A stretch of 64,000 nucleotides of DNA from the NCBI RefSeq assembly GCF_009827305.1, contig NZ_WTYJ01000001.1, forward strand, positions 1,426,001 through 1,490,000, in the 5' to 3' direction. Shown one piece after another: positions 27,875-35,683 of the stretch. A program made the position numbers and the translations under genes. The notes under the pieces were generated by a model. It searched no databases and was not told the origin of the DNA. It saw only the letters and a program-made list of their open reading frames with translations. This DNA is from Croceibacterium xixiisoli (GTDB taxonomy: Bacteria > Pseudomonadota > Alphaproteobacteria > Sphingomonadales > Sphingomonadaceae). Numbering within the stretch: the stretch's first letter is position 1; each line of letters begins with the position of its first letter.

Positions 27875-28111
27875 ATGAGCGATACCGCCGAGCGCGTGAA
27901 AAAGATCGTCGTCGAGCACCTCGGGGTCGAGGAAGACAAGGTCACCCCCGACGCAAGCTTCATTGATGATCTGGGCGCCGACAGCCTCGACATCGTCGAG
28001 CTGGTCATGGCCTTCGAAGAAGAATTCGGGGTGGAAATCCCTGACGACGCCGCCGAAAAGATCAACACTGTCGGTGACGCCAACAAGTACATCGAAGAGC
28101 ACAAGGGCTAA
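27875..28111 (+). CDS. acpP: Acyl carrier protein
   Basis: Carries growing fatty acyl chains on a 4'-phosphopantetheine arm. 78 residues, acidic, with the attachment serine S37 in [11 protein letters not shown]. Followed by fabF in the usual order, with a hairpin between them that probably lets only part of the transcripts continue. Confidence 0.98.
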   Translation: MSDTAERVKKIVVEHLGVEEDKVTPDASFIDDLGADSLDIVELVMAFEEEFGVEIPDDAAEKINTVGDANKYIEEHKG

Positions 28112-28161
28112 GGCCCCGCTTACCCCGCCGCCAAGGTCCCGCCAAAAGCGGACGGGGATGG

Positions 28162-28190
28162 AAGGCTCAGCCTGAACGGGCTGGGCCTTT
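28162..28190 (+). terminator. Attenuator-like hairpin between acpP and fabF
   Basis: Eleven-bp stem AAGGCTCAGCC / GGCTGGGCCTT (28162-28172 with 28179-28189, one T-G wobble), six-base loop, short T-run. Partial termination here would explain high ACP relative to FabF, a known arrangement. Confidence 0.7.
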
Positions 28191-28213
28191 CGTGGTTTCG
28201 GAGAGAGAAATTT

Positions 28214-29476
28214 ATGCGCCGCGTAGTCGTAACCGGTCTGGGTCTCGTAACCCCGCTTGGCTCTGATGTGGAAACAGTCTGGGCAAATCTCATCGCTGGC
28301 GAAAGCGGCGCGACCGCAATCACGAAATTCGATGCCTCGGATCAGAAATGCCGCATTGCCTGTGAAGTGAAGCCCAAGGATCACCCCTGGGGCTTCGACG
28401 CGGACAAGCGCGTCGATCACAAGATTCAGCGGCAGGTCGATCCCTTCATCGTGTTCGGCATCGATGCCGCCGGCCAGGCGCTGGAAGATGCCGGGCTCAC
28501 CGATATGGACGAAGCCACGCGGTTCCGCGCCGGCTGTTCGATCGGCGCGGGCATTGGCGGTCTGCCGGGCATAGAGGAACAGTCGATCGTGCTGCATGAA
28601 CGCGGCCCGGGTCGCGTTTCCCCGCACTTTGTGCATGGCCGCCTGATCAATCTCATTTCCGGCCAGGTTTCGATCAAATATGGCCTGATGGGCCCGAACC
28701 ATGCAGTGGTGACCGCCTGTTCGACCGGCGCCCATTCGATCGGTGACGCCGCCCGCATGATCCGCGATGATGACGCGGACATAATGCTGGCAGGCGGCGC
28801 AGAAAGCACGATCTGCCCGATCGGCATCGCCGGTTTTGCCCAGGCGCGCGCGCTGTCCACCAATTTCAACGATGAACCGACCCGTGGCAGCCGCCCCTAT
28901 GACGTGGACCGCGATGGTTTCGTCATGGGCGAAGGCGCCGGCGTGGTGGTGCTGGAAGAATATGAGCACGCGAAGGCACGCGGTGCGAAGATCTATGCTG
29001 AAGTGATCGGCTATGGCCTGTCGGGCGATGCCTATCACGTCACGGCGCCGCATCCCGAAGGTTCGGGCGCCTATCGTTCCATGGAAATGGCCCTGCGCAA
29101 GGCCGGGCTGACCCCGGCAGACATCGATTATGTCAACGCGCACGGCACCTCCACCCCGATGGGTGACGAATTGGAACTGGGCGCGGTGCGTCGGCTGTTT
29201 GGCGATGCAATAGGCAATATTTCAATGAGCTCGACCAAATCCGCCACCGGCCATCTGCTGGGCGGCGCCGGGGCGATAGAAAGCATCTTCTGCATTCTGG
29301 CCATGCGCGACCAGATCGTGCCGCCGACGCTCAACCTCGACAATCCGTCGGAAGGTTGCGCCGGTGTCGATCTCGTCCCGCATGTCGCCAAGAAGCGCCA
29401 GGTGCGCGCGGTGCTGAACAACAGCTTCGGTTTTGGCGGCACCAATGCCAGCCTGGTGATGCGGCAGGTCGATTGA
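28214..29476 (+). CDS. fabF: Beta-ketoacyl-ACP synthase II
   Basis: Condensing enzyme of fatty-acid elongation. 420 residues. The Cys-His-His triad is complete: C169 in VVTACSTGAHS, H310 in VNAHGTSTPMGD, H347 in KSATGHLLGGAG. A GGAGAGAG ribosome site precedes the ATG. mltG starts one base after the stop. Confidence 0.97.
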   Translation: MRRVVVTGLGLVTPLGSDVETVWANLIAGESGATAITKFDASDQKCRIACEVKPKDHPWGFDADKRVDHKIQRQVDPFIVFGIDAAGQALEDAGLTDMDEATRFRAGCSIGAGIGGLPGIEEQSIVLHERGPGRVSPHFVHGRLINLISGQVSIKYGLMGPNHAVVTACSTGAHSIGDAARMIRDDDADIMLAGGAESTICPIGIAGFAQARALSTNFNDEPTRGSRPYDVDRDGFVMGEGAGVVVLEEYEHAKARGAKIYAEVIGYGLSGDAYHVTAPHPEGSGAYRSMEMALRKAGLTPADIDYVNAHGTSTPMGDELELGAVRRLFGDAIGNISMSSTKSATGHLLGGAGAIESIFCILAMRDQIVPPTLNLDNPSEGCAGVDLVPHVAKKRQVRAVLNNSFGFGGTNASLVMRQVD

Positions 29477-29477
29477 C

Positions 29478-30455
29478 ATGGCGCGGCGCGGCTGCCTTGT
29501 CGCGGCGCTTCTTATCGTGCTCGCCGCCCTGCTGGGCGGCGGGTACTTTCTTTATGGCTGGTATGGCGCCAGCGGCCAGGTGAAGGGCGAAAGCACCTTC
29601 ATCGTGCGCAGCGGTTCCTCGCTCGCCAGCGTGGCGAAGCAACTGGAACAGGAAGGCCACATCGGCTCTGCCAGTGGTTTTTTGCTGCGCGCGAAGATCC
29701 TGGCCAGCAGCGATCCGATCAAGGCGGGGGAATTCCTGCTGCCGGCCGGGGCCAGCCCGGCGGCGATCCTGGACATGTTCCAGCATGGGGAGGTGGTGCG
29801 TCGCTTCATTACCATTCCCGAAGGCACGCCGTCGATCATCGTTCATGAAAAACTGATGGCCGAACCATTGCTGACCGGGTCGGTGCCGGTGCCGGCTGAA
29901 GGCACCGTGCTGCCCGACACCTATGATTTCGAGCGTGGAGAGCGGCGCAGCGCGGTGCTGGCGCGGATGGAAGCGGCGATGAACCGCACCGTGGCCGAGC
30001 TCTGGCCCAAGCGTGCGCCGGGTATTGCCGTCGACACCCCGCAAGAAGCGGTCACGCTGGCCTCAATCGTGGAAAAGGAGACCGGCAAGCCATCCGAGCG
30101 GCGGCAGGTCGCCGGGCTCTACAGCAACCGTATCCGGCAGGGGATGCTGCTGCAGGCCGATCCCACGATCATCTACCCCATCACCCGTGGCAAACCGCTG
30201 GGCCGGCGCATCCTGCAGTCGGAAATCTCTGCACTAAACGATTACAATACCTACACTCGTCTCGGCCTGCCCAAGGGACCGATAACCAATCCCGGGCGCG
30301 AATCGATTGCAGCGGTGTTGAACCCGGAAAAAACCACCGCGATCTATATGGTGGCCGATGGCAGCGGCGGTCATGCCTTCGCGACTACGCTGGCCGAACA
30401 CAATGCCAATGTGGAAAAATGGTTTGCCCTGCGACGCCAGCGCGGAGAGATGTGA
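29478..30455 (+). CDS. mltG: Endolytic peptidoglycan transglycosylase MltG
   Basis: Inner-membrane enzyme that cuts nascent glycan strands and sets chain length. 325 residues: N-terminal membrane anchor at about 7-27, LysM-like region, then the YceG catalytic domain with E199 in ASIVEKETGKPSER and NPGRESIAAVLNP near the C-terminus. Follows fabF by one base, a common alphaproteobacterial order. Confidence 0.95.
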   Translation: MARRGCLVAALLIVLAALLGGGYFLYGWYGASGQVKGESTFIVRSGSSLASVAKQLEQEGHIGSASGFLLRAKILASSDPIKAGEFLLPAGASPAAILDMFQHGEVVRRFITIPEGTPSIIVHEKLMAEPLLTGSVPVPAEGTVLPDTYDFERGERRSAVLARMEAAMNRTVAELWPKRAPGIAVDTPQEAVTLASIVEKETGKPSERRQVAGLYSNRIRQGMLLQADPTIIYPITRGKPLGRRILQSEISALNDYNTYTRLGLPKGPITNPGRESIAAVLNPEKTTAIYMVADGSGGHAFATTLAEHNANVEKWFALRRQRGEM

Positions 30456-30964
30456 GCGGGAATAAACCCCTGATAGTTACGGCGCAGTTGCCGGCTGATC
30501 TGCAAAGATGGGCCACGCGGCTGCGGCAGCTTCACTATCCGCCGGAACGCAACTGGCTGGATGCTCATGTTACGCTGTTTCATGCTCTTCCCCCGGGATC
30601 GGAGGGGGAACTGCGCACCAGGCTGTCCCGCTTGGCCGCCATCACCCCGCCGCCACCGGCCAGCCTGACGGGAATCATGGATTTGGGGCAGGGCACGGCG
30701 TTGCGGCTTGATTCTCCCGCTATGCTGGATCTGCGCGATGACATCGCCGATTTCTGCCATGGCCTGCTGACGGCCCAGGATCAGGCCCGTCCCAGGCTGC
30801 ATGTCACCATTCAGAACAAGGTTTCAAAACACACCGCAAGGGCGCTGCAAAGTGAACTTAATCAATCATTTGAGCTGATCGATTTTCGTTTTTCCGGGCT
30901 GGCGCTGCATGCTTATGATGGGGGTCCGTGGAACTTGTTGCAGGAATGGCGCTTTCGCGGTTGA
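30452..30964 (+). CDS. 2'-5' RNA ligase / 2H phosphoesterase family protein
   Basis: Two H-x-T motifs define the 2H phosphoesterase fold: H39-V-T41 in DAHVTLFHAL and H117-V-T119 in RLHVTIQNKV. 170 residues from the GTG at 30452, which forms a GTGA overlap with the mltG stop. Family members cleave or make 2',5' or cyclic phosphodiester bonds in RNA; the physiological substrate is not known. Confidence 0.85.
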   Translation: MSGNKPLIVTAQLPADLQRWATRLRQLHYPPERNWLDAHVTLFHALPPGSEGELRTRLSRLAAITPPPPASLTGIMDLGQGTALRLDSPAMLDLRDDIADFCHGLLTAQDQARPRLHVTIQNKVSKHTARALQSELNQSFELIDFRFSGLALHAYDGGPWNLLQEWRFRG

Positions 30965-31063
30965 CCGATCGCAAACCCCATCCTAAACGCGCCGCCTTGC
31001 CAGAGTGCACAGCGCCCCTGAAACGGAGCCCTGACGATCTGGCCCGCATGTAAGCATGCATGT

Positions 31064-31140
31064 GGCGGAGTAGCTCAGCCGGTTAGAGCAGCGGAATCAT
31101 AATCCGCGTGTCGGGGGTTCGAGTCCCTCCTCCGCTACCA
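31064..31140 (+). tRNA. tRNA-Met (CAT), elongator type
   Basis: 77-base cloverleaf: acceptor GGCGGAG paired with CTCCGCT, D arm GCTCAGCCGGTTAGAGC, anticodon stem GCGGA/TCCGC around loop ATCATAA (anticodon CAT), T arm GGGGGTTCGAGTCCCTC, encoded CCA end. The pattern matches elongator tRNA-Met of alphaproteobacteria rather than initiator (no 3-GC anticodon stem) or tRNA-Ile2. Confidence 0.95.
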
Positions 31141-31435
31141 CTTTCGAGACATTTGCATTTAGCCAGCTGGTGCGGATTACAGCACTCTGTAAGCTGCGCT
31201 GGCGTTCGGCGCCTCATGGTAAAATCAGCTGCCGCCACTGACGATCTGAGCGCGCAGATGCAGCCGTCTGCCGCATCGCCGAGTGGCAGGAAGCGAATGA
31301 TCATGTCAGCCTGTCTTTCCGTTTCAGTTGCTGGCTTGAGAGGGAAGTAGCGTTTTCGATCTGCGCCATTGCTGACATTGTCAGCGCTGAAGCCCGCATT
31401 GATCGCATTCATCCTTGCCAAGGCCAGCCTGCGCC
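31141..31435. other. Intergenic region after the tRNA, no gene seen
   Basis: About 295 bases between the tRNA 3' end and the TetR operator (328 to the coding start). I see no convincing reading frame, integrase fragment or direct repeat of the tRNA 3' end here, so no sign of an integrated element. A minus-strand frame that reads through it is only a tRNA shadow. Confidence 0.6.
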
Positions 31436-31457
31436 ATCAGCGTGATATCATGCTGAT
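31436..31457. promoter_or_regulatory. Palindromic operator in front of the TetR gene
   Basis: A 22-bp palindrome, left arm ATCAGCGTGAT and right arm ATCATGCTGAT, symmetric at 10 of 11 positions. It ends 11 bases before the TetR start codon, the usual place for an autoregulatory TetR site. Confidence 0.65.
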
Positions 31458-31468
31458 ATGGAGACGAC

Positions 31469-32128
31469 GTGGCCGATCATCCTGCTGAAACCGTTCCTGA
31501 TGGCCGCACTGCGCTGGGGCGCAAGCGCAGGGCCGACACCCGCGTGCGCATTCTGGCGGCGGCGTTCGAGATTTTCGGAGACGAGAACGGGTTGTTTGCC
31601 CGGATCGAGGATGTGGCGGATATGGCCGGAGTCACCCGGGCGACGTTCTACAACCATTTCACCGGCATGGCCGAATTGCGGGAAGCGCTGACGCAGGGTG
31701 TCACGCATGATTTCCTGCTCTCGGTGACCCGCACGGTGGACCGCCTGCCGGATGCGCGCGAGCGATGCACGGCGGCGACGCGGTTCTATCTGCATCGGGC
31801 GCAGGAGGATGCGCGCTGGGGCTGGTCGATGGTCAATATCAGCGCCAGCGGGTTGATCTTCGGCGCGGAGACTTATCGGGCCGCAGAAGCGACCGTTCGC
31901 GAAGGGATTGAATGCGGCGCCTTGCCGATCCTGTCGCCTGAACTGGGGCGCGATATCCTGCTCGGGTCCGCGCTGGCGGCGGTGAATTCGATCCTGCGCG
32001 GGGAAGCGCCGAAGGATTATCCCGAAGCTGTCGCCGGCTACATTCTGTTTGCCTTGGGGGTGCCGTTCGAGGCAGCCAAAACCATAGCACATTTGCCCCT
32101 GCCGCCCTTGATCATGGACCCGATCTGA
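31469..32128 (+). CDS. TetR family transcriptional regulator
   Basis: 219 residues. The N-terminal HTH is clear: RVRILAAAFEIFGDENG, then IEDVADMAGVTRATFYNHF (about residues 45-63). The C-terminal ligand domain is of no recognised subclass. The GTG at 31469 is taken as start because GGAG lies just upstream. It precedes the cytochrome c / flavoprotein / P450 genes on the same strand and is the likely regulator of that set and, by the adjacent palindrome, of itself. Confidence 0.88.
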   Translation: MADHPAETVPDGRTALGRKRRADTRVRILAAAFEIFGDENGLFARIEDVADMAGVTRATFYNHFTGMAELREALTQGVTHDFLLSVTRTVDRLPDARERCTAATRFYLHRAQEDARWGWSMVNISASGLIFGAETYRAAEATVREGIECGALPILSPELGRDILLGSALAAVNSILRGEAPKDYPEAVAGYILFALGVPFEAAKTIAHLPLPPLIMDPI

Positions 32129-32221
32129 GCGGGCCAGTCCAATGTCATTTTACAAATTGGCAAGTTAAATCAGTACTATGGAGATGATGCTCCGGCTTTC
32201 GTGCGCATACCTCATTTGAAT

Positions 32222-32250
32222 TTGACAAAACGTAAAACTCAAAATAATCT
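32222..32250 (+). promoter_or_regulatory. Possible promoter of the cytochrome c-flavoprotein operon
   Basis: A perfect -35 TTGACA (32222-32227), 17 bases, then a weak -10 TAATCT (32245-32250), in a very AT-rich 168-base gap. Just downstream is an inverted repeat AGTGT/ACACT (32262-32266 with 32272-32276) that could be a repressor half-site pair; it differs from the TetR palindrome at 31436. Confidence 0.4.
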
Positions 32251-32296
32251 GTATTATACAAAGTGTAAAAAACACTGATGATACGGGAGAGATGGC

Positions 32297-32641
32297 ATGG
32301 AACCCTTTCGGGGTGGACGTGTGCTTGCGGCCATGGCTGGCGTGGCCATGCTGGGCGCGGGTGGCATGACGGCGTTGTCGGCGGCGGCGCAGCAGACGGC
32401 GGAGCCGGTGCGGGAGCCGCAATTCATCTATGAGCGCACCTGCGGCTATTGCCACGGCCACAATGTCGGGCCGGTGATCCGGGGGCGAAAACTGCCGGCG
32501 GCAGTGATCAGCAGCTTCGTGCGCAGCGGCAACGGCGCGATGCCGGCCTTCAAGCCGACCGAAATCAGCGACGCTGAACTGTCCGGCCTGGCCCGCTGGA
32601 TCAGCGAGTCTGCGGCCGATCCGAAGGAGCACGGGCAATGA
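32297..32641 (+). CDS. c-type cytochrome subunit of a p-cresol methylhydroxylase-like enzyme
   Basis: Periplasmic monoheme cytochrome c, 114 residues. Sec signal to about residue 31 (SAAAQ), heme site C49-G-Y-C52-H53, probable axial Met M82 in GNGAMPAF. It overlaps the following FAD oxidase gene (ATGA), as cytochrome and flavoprotein subunits of p-cresol methylhydroxylase and eugenol hydroxylase are paired. It would take electrons from the flavoprotein and depends on the Ccm system. Confidence 0.85.
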   Translation: MEPFRGGRVLAAMAGVAMLGAGGMTALSAAAQQTAEPVREPQFIYERTCGYCHGHNVGPVIRGRKLPAAVISSFVRSGNGAMPAFKPTEISDAELSGLARWISESAADPKEHGQ

Positions 32642-34275
32642 TCGGCGGTATTTCCAGGCGCGATATCCTGCGCAGCGGGGCGATCGGTTCGGCGGTGATC
32701 GGCGCGGCGGCGCTCAGTCCGCTGGCGCGGGCGCGGATGATGCCGGCCGAGATGGACCGCGATGTCTTTGCCGCGGCGGTGCAGGAATTGCGGGCCATCG
32801 TGGGGGAAAACTGGGTCTTTGCCGATGAGGCGAGCACCGTCAGCTATCGCAAGAGCTTCATTCCCGATCTGCGCGGCGAGCACATCCCTTCGGGCGCGGT
32901 GGCGCCGCGTACGGTGGAGGAGGTGCAGGCGATCCTGAAGGTGGCGAACCGCTACAAACTGCCACTGTGGCCGGTCTCCACCGGCAAGAACATGGGCTAT
33001 GGCATGGCGACGCCGGCCTCATCGGGGCAGATGATCCTGGATCTCAAGCGGATGAACCGCATCCTGGATTTCGACGCCGAGCTGGGCACGATCCTGGTGG
33101 AACCGGGCGTCACCTATCAGGATATCCATGATTACATAGAGAAAAACAATCTGCCGTTCTGGCTGGATGTACCCACTGTCGGCCCGATCGTGTCCATGGT
33201 CGGCAACACGCTGGAACGCGGGGTGGGCTATACGCCCCATGGCGATCACTTTTTCATGCAGTGCGGGATGGAGGTGGTGCTGGCCGATGGATCGGTGCTG
33301 CGCACCGGCATGGGATCGGTCGAAAACGGCAATACCTGGCAGGCGTTCAAATGGGGGTACGGACCCTATCTGGATGGGATTTTTACCCAGTCGAACTTCG
33401 GCGTGGTGACCAAGATGGGCATGTGGCTGATGCCGCGCCCGCCGGCCTACAGGCCCTTCGTCGCCCGTTCTGCCGAGGTGGAGGACATCGCGAAGATCAC
33501 CGACACCGTGCGCCCGTTCCGGATGAACAGTCTGATTCCAAACGGTGTTTTGATGATGGGTGCGCTGTATCAGCTGGCCATGTTCCGCCGTCGGGATGAT
33601 TTTCTTGGCCAGGGTTTCGATGGCAAGGGGGCGATCCCGCAGGAGCTGATCAAGGCGGAGGCGAAGAAGAACGACCTCGGCATGTGGAACACCTATTTTG
33701 CGCTCTACGGCACGGACGAGACGATCGCCGCGACCGAGCCGATCCTGCGTTCCGCCTTCGAGGCGGCCGGAGCCGAGGTGCTGACCGAGCGGGAGATGAA
33801 TGGCAACCCGTGGTTCGAGCATCACAAGACGCTGATGCGTGGGGGGATGACGCTGGAGGAAATCGGCCTGGTGCGCTGGTGGGGCCCGGCGGGCGGGGCG
33901 GTCGCCTTTGCGCCGGTGGCGCCGGCCAAGGGCAGTGAGACACGCGGGCAGACGGCGCTGGCCACTGAAATCATGAACAAATATGGTTTCGACTACGCCC
34001 CGGCCTATGCCGTGGGCGGGCGCGAATTGCACCACATCATCTTCCTGATGTTCGACAAGGGCGACGATGAAAACGCCGGCCGGGCCGAGCTGTGCATGAA
34101 GGAAATGATCACCCGTTTCGGAGAGCGGGGGTGGGCTGCCTATCGATCGAGCGTGTCGACCATGAACCTGGTGGCCGACCAGTATGGCGCCACGAACCGG
34201 GAGGTGAACGCCCGGCTGAAACAGGCACTGGACCCCAATCACATCATCGCCCCGGGCAAGCAGGGGATTGCCTGA
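32638..34275 (+). CDS. FAD-linked oxidase, 4-cresol dehydrogenase/vanillyl-alcohol oxidase family
   Basis: Flavoprotein of the VAO/PCMH family that hydroxylates or oxidises the side chain of a para-substituted phenol. 545 residues. The N-terminus ISRRDILRSG plus a hydrophobic stretch looks like a twin-arginine signal, consistent with a folded FAD protein exported to meet its cytochrome. FAD-domain motifs: PVSTGKNMGYG at 112-122 and VGNTLERGVGYTPHGDH near 188-204. The C-terminal part has WWGPAGGAVAF and ends NHIIAPGKQGIA as in this family. Exact substrate (4-cresol, 4-alkylphenol, eugenol or similar) cannot be told. Confidence 0.87.
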   Translation: MIGGISRRDILRSGAIGSAVIGAAALSPLARARMMPAEMDRDVFAAAVQELRAIVGENWVFADEASTVSYRKSFIPDLRGEHIPSGAVAPRTVEEVQAILKVANRYKLPLWPVSTGKNMGYGMATPASSGQMILDLKRMNRILDFDAELGTILVEPGVTYQDIHDYIEKNNLPFWLDVPTVGPIVSMVGNTLERGVGYTPHGDHFFMQCGMEVVLADGSVLRTGMGSVENGNTWQAFKWGYGPYLDGIFTQSNFGVVTKMGMWLMPRPPAYRPFVARSAEVEDIAKITDTVRPFRMNSLIPNGVLMMGALYQLAMFRRRDDFLGQGFDGKGAIPQELIKAEAKKNDLGMWNTYFALYGTDETIAATEPILRSAFEAAGAEVLTEREMNGNPWFEHHKTLMRGGMTLEEIGLVRWWGPAGGAVAFAPVAPAKGSETRGQTALATEIMNKYGFDYAPAYAVGGRELHHIIFLMFDKGDDENAGRAELCMKEMITRFGERGWAAYRSSVSTMNLVADQYGATNREVNARLKQALDPNHIIAPGKQGIA

Positions 34276-34301
34276 TGAGCGCTTTTCAGACCACGCCGCA
34301 C

Positions 34302-34339
34302 CACGCCCTGCCTGCGCAGGAACGCGCCCTGCCTGCGCA
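34302..34339 (+). repeat. Two copies of a 17-bp unit at 21-bp period, upstream of the P450
   Basis: CACGCCCTGCCTGCGCA (34302-34318) and CGCGCCCTGCCTGCGCA (34323-34339), 21 bases apart, in the 85-base gap between the flavoprotein stop and the P450 ATG. A third partial copy of the end (GCCTGCGCA) follows at 34342. The first unit forms the palindrome CCTGCGCAGG with its flank. Same unit and same period as the pair inside mtaB. Confidence 0.8.
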
Positions 34340-34360
34340 TGGCCTGCGCATTTGGGCGTC

Positions 34361-35542
34361 ATGACCGCGCCGGCAGCCAGCGGCATCGACCTTTATGCCG
34401 ATGCCGTGCTGGCCGATCCGTTTCCGACCTACAGAGCCCTGCGCGACATGGGTTCGGCTGTCCGGCTGGAGCAGGTTGACGCCTGCTTCATCGGTCGGTT
34501 CCGGGATGTGCGGGCGGCGCTGAATGATTGGAACAGCTTTTCCTCTGCCAGCGGGATCGGGCTGAACCCGGTGATCAATGATGCGTGGCAGGAGGCGCTG
34601 ATCTGTCAGGACCCGCCGGTGCATACCGAACGGCGAAGGGTGATCACGGAAGTGTTGAGCCCGGTGGCGCTGAAGCCGCTGGCGGAGACGATCGGCCGGC
34701 GGGCCGAAGGGCTGGCCGACCGGATTGCCGAGATGGGCCATTTCGATGCGGTGACGGATTTTGCCCATGACCTGCCGATCGGGGTGGTGATGGATCTGAT
34801 TGGCTGGCCGGAGGATGTGCGGCCGCGGTTGTTGCAACTGGCGGAAGGCAGCTGGAACGCCGCCGGGCCGGAGAATGCCCGCATGCGGGAGGGGTTGACC
34901 CAGCTGGGCGAGATGATGGCGCTGATCGCTGAGATTTATGACCATGACCGGGTGCTGCCGGGCGGGTTTGCCGCGCAGATGATCGGCCATGCCCATGCCG
35001 GCCATATCAGCCGCGAGACCGCGATCGGCATGCTGGCGGGATATATCGTGGCCGCGTTCGAAACCACGATCAGCGCCATGGCATCGGGCATCTGGCTGTT
35101 CGCGCAAAATCCGGCGCAGTGGCAGAAGCTGAAGGACAATCCGCAGCTGGCGATGCAGGCCGCCAATGAGATCGTGCGGGTGGAATCGCCATTGCAGAAT
35201 TTCGCCCGCTTCTGCGCCCGCGATGTGGCGATGAGCGATGGCGTGATCATTCCGGGCGGCAGCCGGGTGATCGTGTCCTACGCCAGCGCCAATCGGGACG
35301 AGCGCCAGTTTGCCGATCCCGATGACTTCATCATCGACCGGAAGGAGAAGCAAAACCTGGGATTTGGCCATGGCCCGCACGGCTGCGCAGGGCAGGGGCT
35401 GGCGCGGATGGAGCTGACGGCTGTGTTCACCGCGCTGGCCGCCCGGATCGACCGGTTCGAGCTGACCGGAGAGCCGCAACGGGCGATCAACAATGTCTCT
35501 CGCGGATTTCGCAGCCTGCCCGCCCAGGCGGTGCCGGGCTGA
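34361..35542 (+). CDS. Cytochrome P450, CYP199-like
   Basis: 393-residue soluble bacterial P450. Heme-binding loop FGHGPHGCAG with ligand C342; ExxR as E270-R273; I-helix AAFETT (231-236) has Glu before the conserved Thr. The segment DPPVHTERRRVITEVLSP and the C-terminal NNVSRGFRSLP pattern resemble CYP199A enzymes that attack para-substituted benzoates (4-methoxy- or 4-alkylbenzoate). The ATG at 34361 is chosen; upstream in-frame codons lie in the repeat. No ferredoxin or reductase gene is adjacent, so redox partners come from elsewhere. Confidence 0.88.
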   Translation: MTAPAASGIDLYADAVLADPFPTYRALRDMGSAVRLEQVDACFIGRFRDVRAALNDWNSFSSASGIGLNPVINDAWQEALICQDPPVHTERRRVITEVLSPVALKPLAETIGRRAEGLADRIAEMGHFDAVTDFAHDLPIGVVMDLIGWPEDVRPRLLQLAEGSWNAAGPENARMREGLTQLGEMMALIAEIYDHDRVLPGGFAAQMIGHAHAGHISRETAIGMLAGYIVAAFETTISAMASGIWLFAQNPAQWQKLKDNPQLAMQAANEIVRVESPLQNFARFCARDVAMSDGVIIPGGSRVIVSYASANRDERQFADPDDFIIDRKEKQNLGFGHGPHGCAGQGLARMELTAVFTALAARIDRFELTGEPQRAINNVSRGFRSLPAQAVPG

Positions 35543-35683
35543 AAAGAACAGGCATAACCTTGCCGGATAACGGTTTGTCTCTGTTGCGGGGCGGATCAGC
35601 CGTATGGTTTACTTATATTCAACCATCAGATCTTAGGGCAACCGAGATGCGGTCGATTTCGACGGCGTTGCGGGGAACACCGG

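Noticed and set aside
31083-31421. A minus-strand open frame of 112 codons ending in a GGGTRTPDTR-like sequence
   Set aside because: This is the well-known antisense translation of a tRNA gene; its C-terminus is the tRNA-Met read backwards and the rest has no coding character.
31064-31468. The tRNA-Met 3' end as an attachment site for the catabolic island
   Set aside because: I found no integrase fragment and no direct repeat of the tRNA 3' end downstream.
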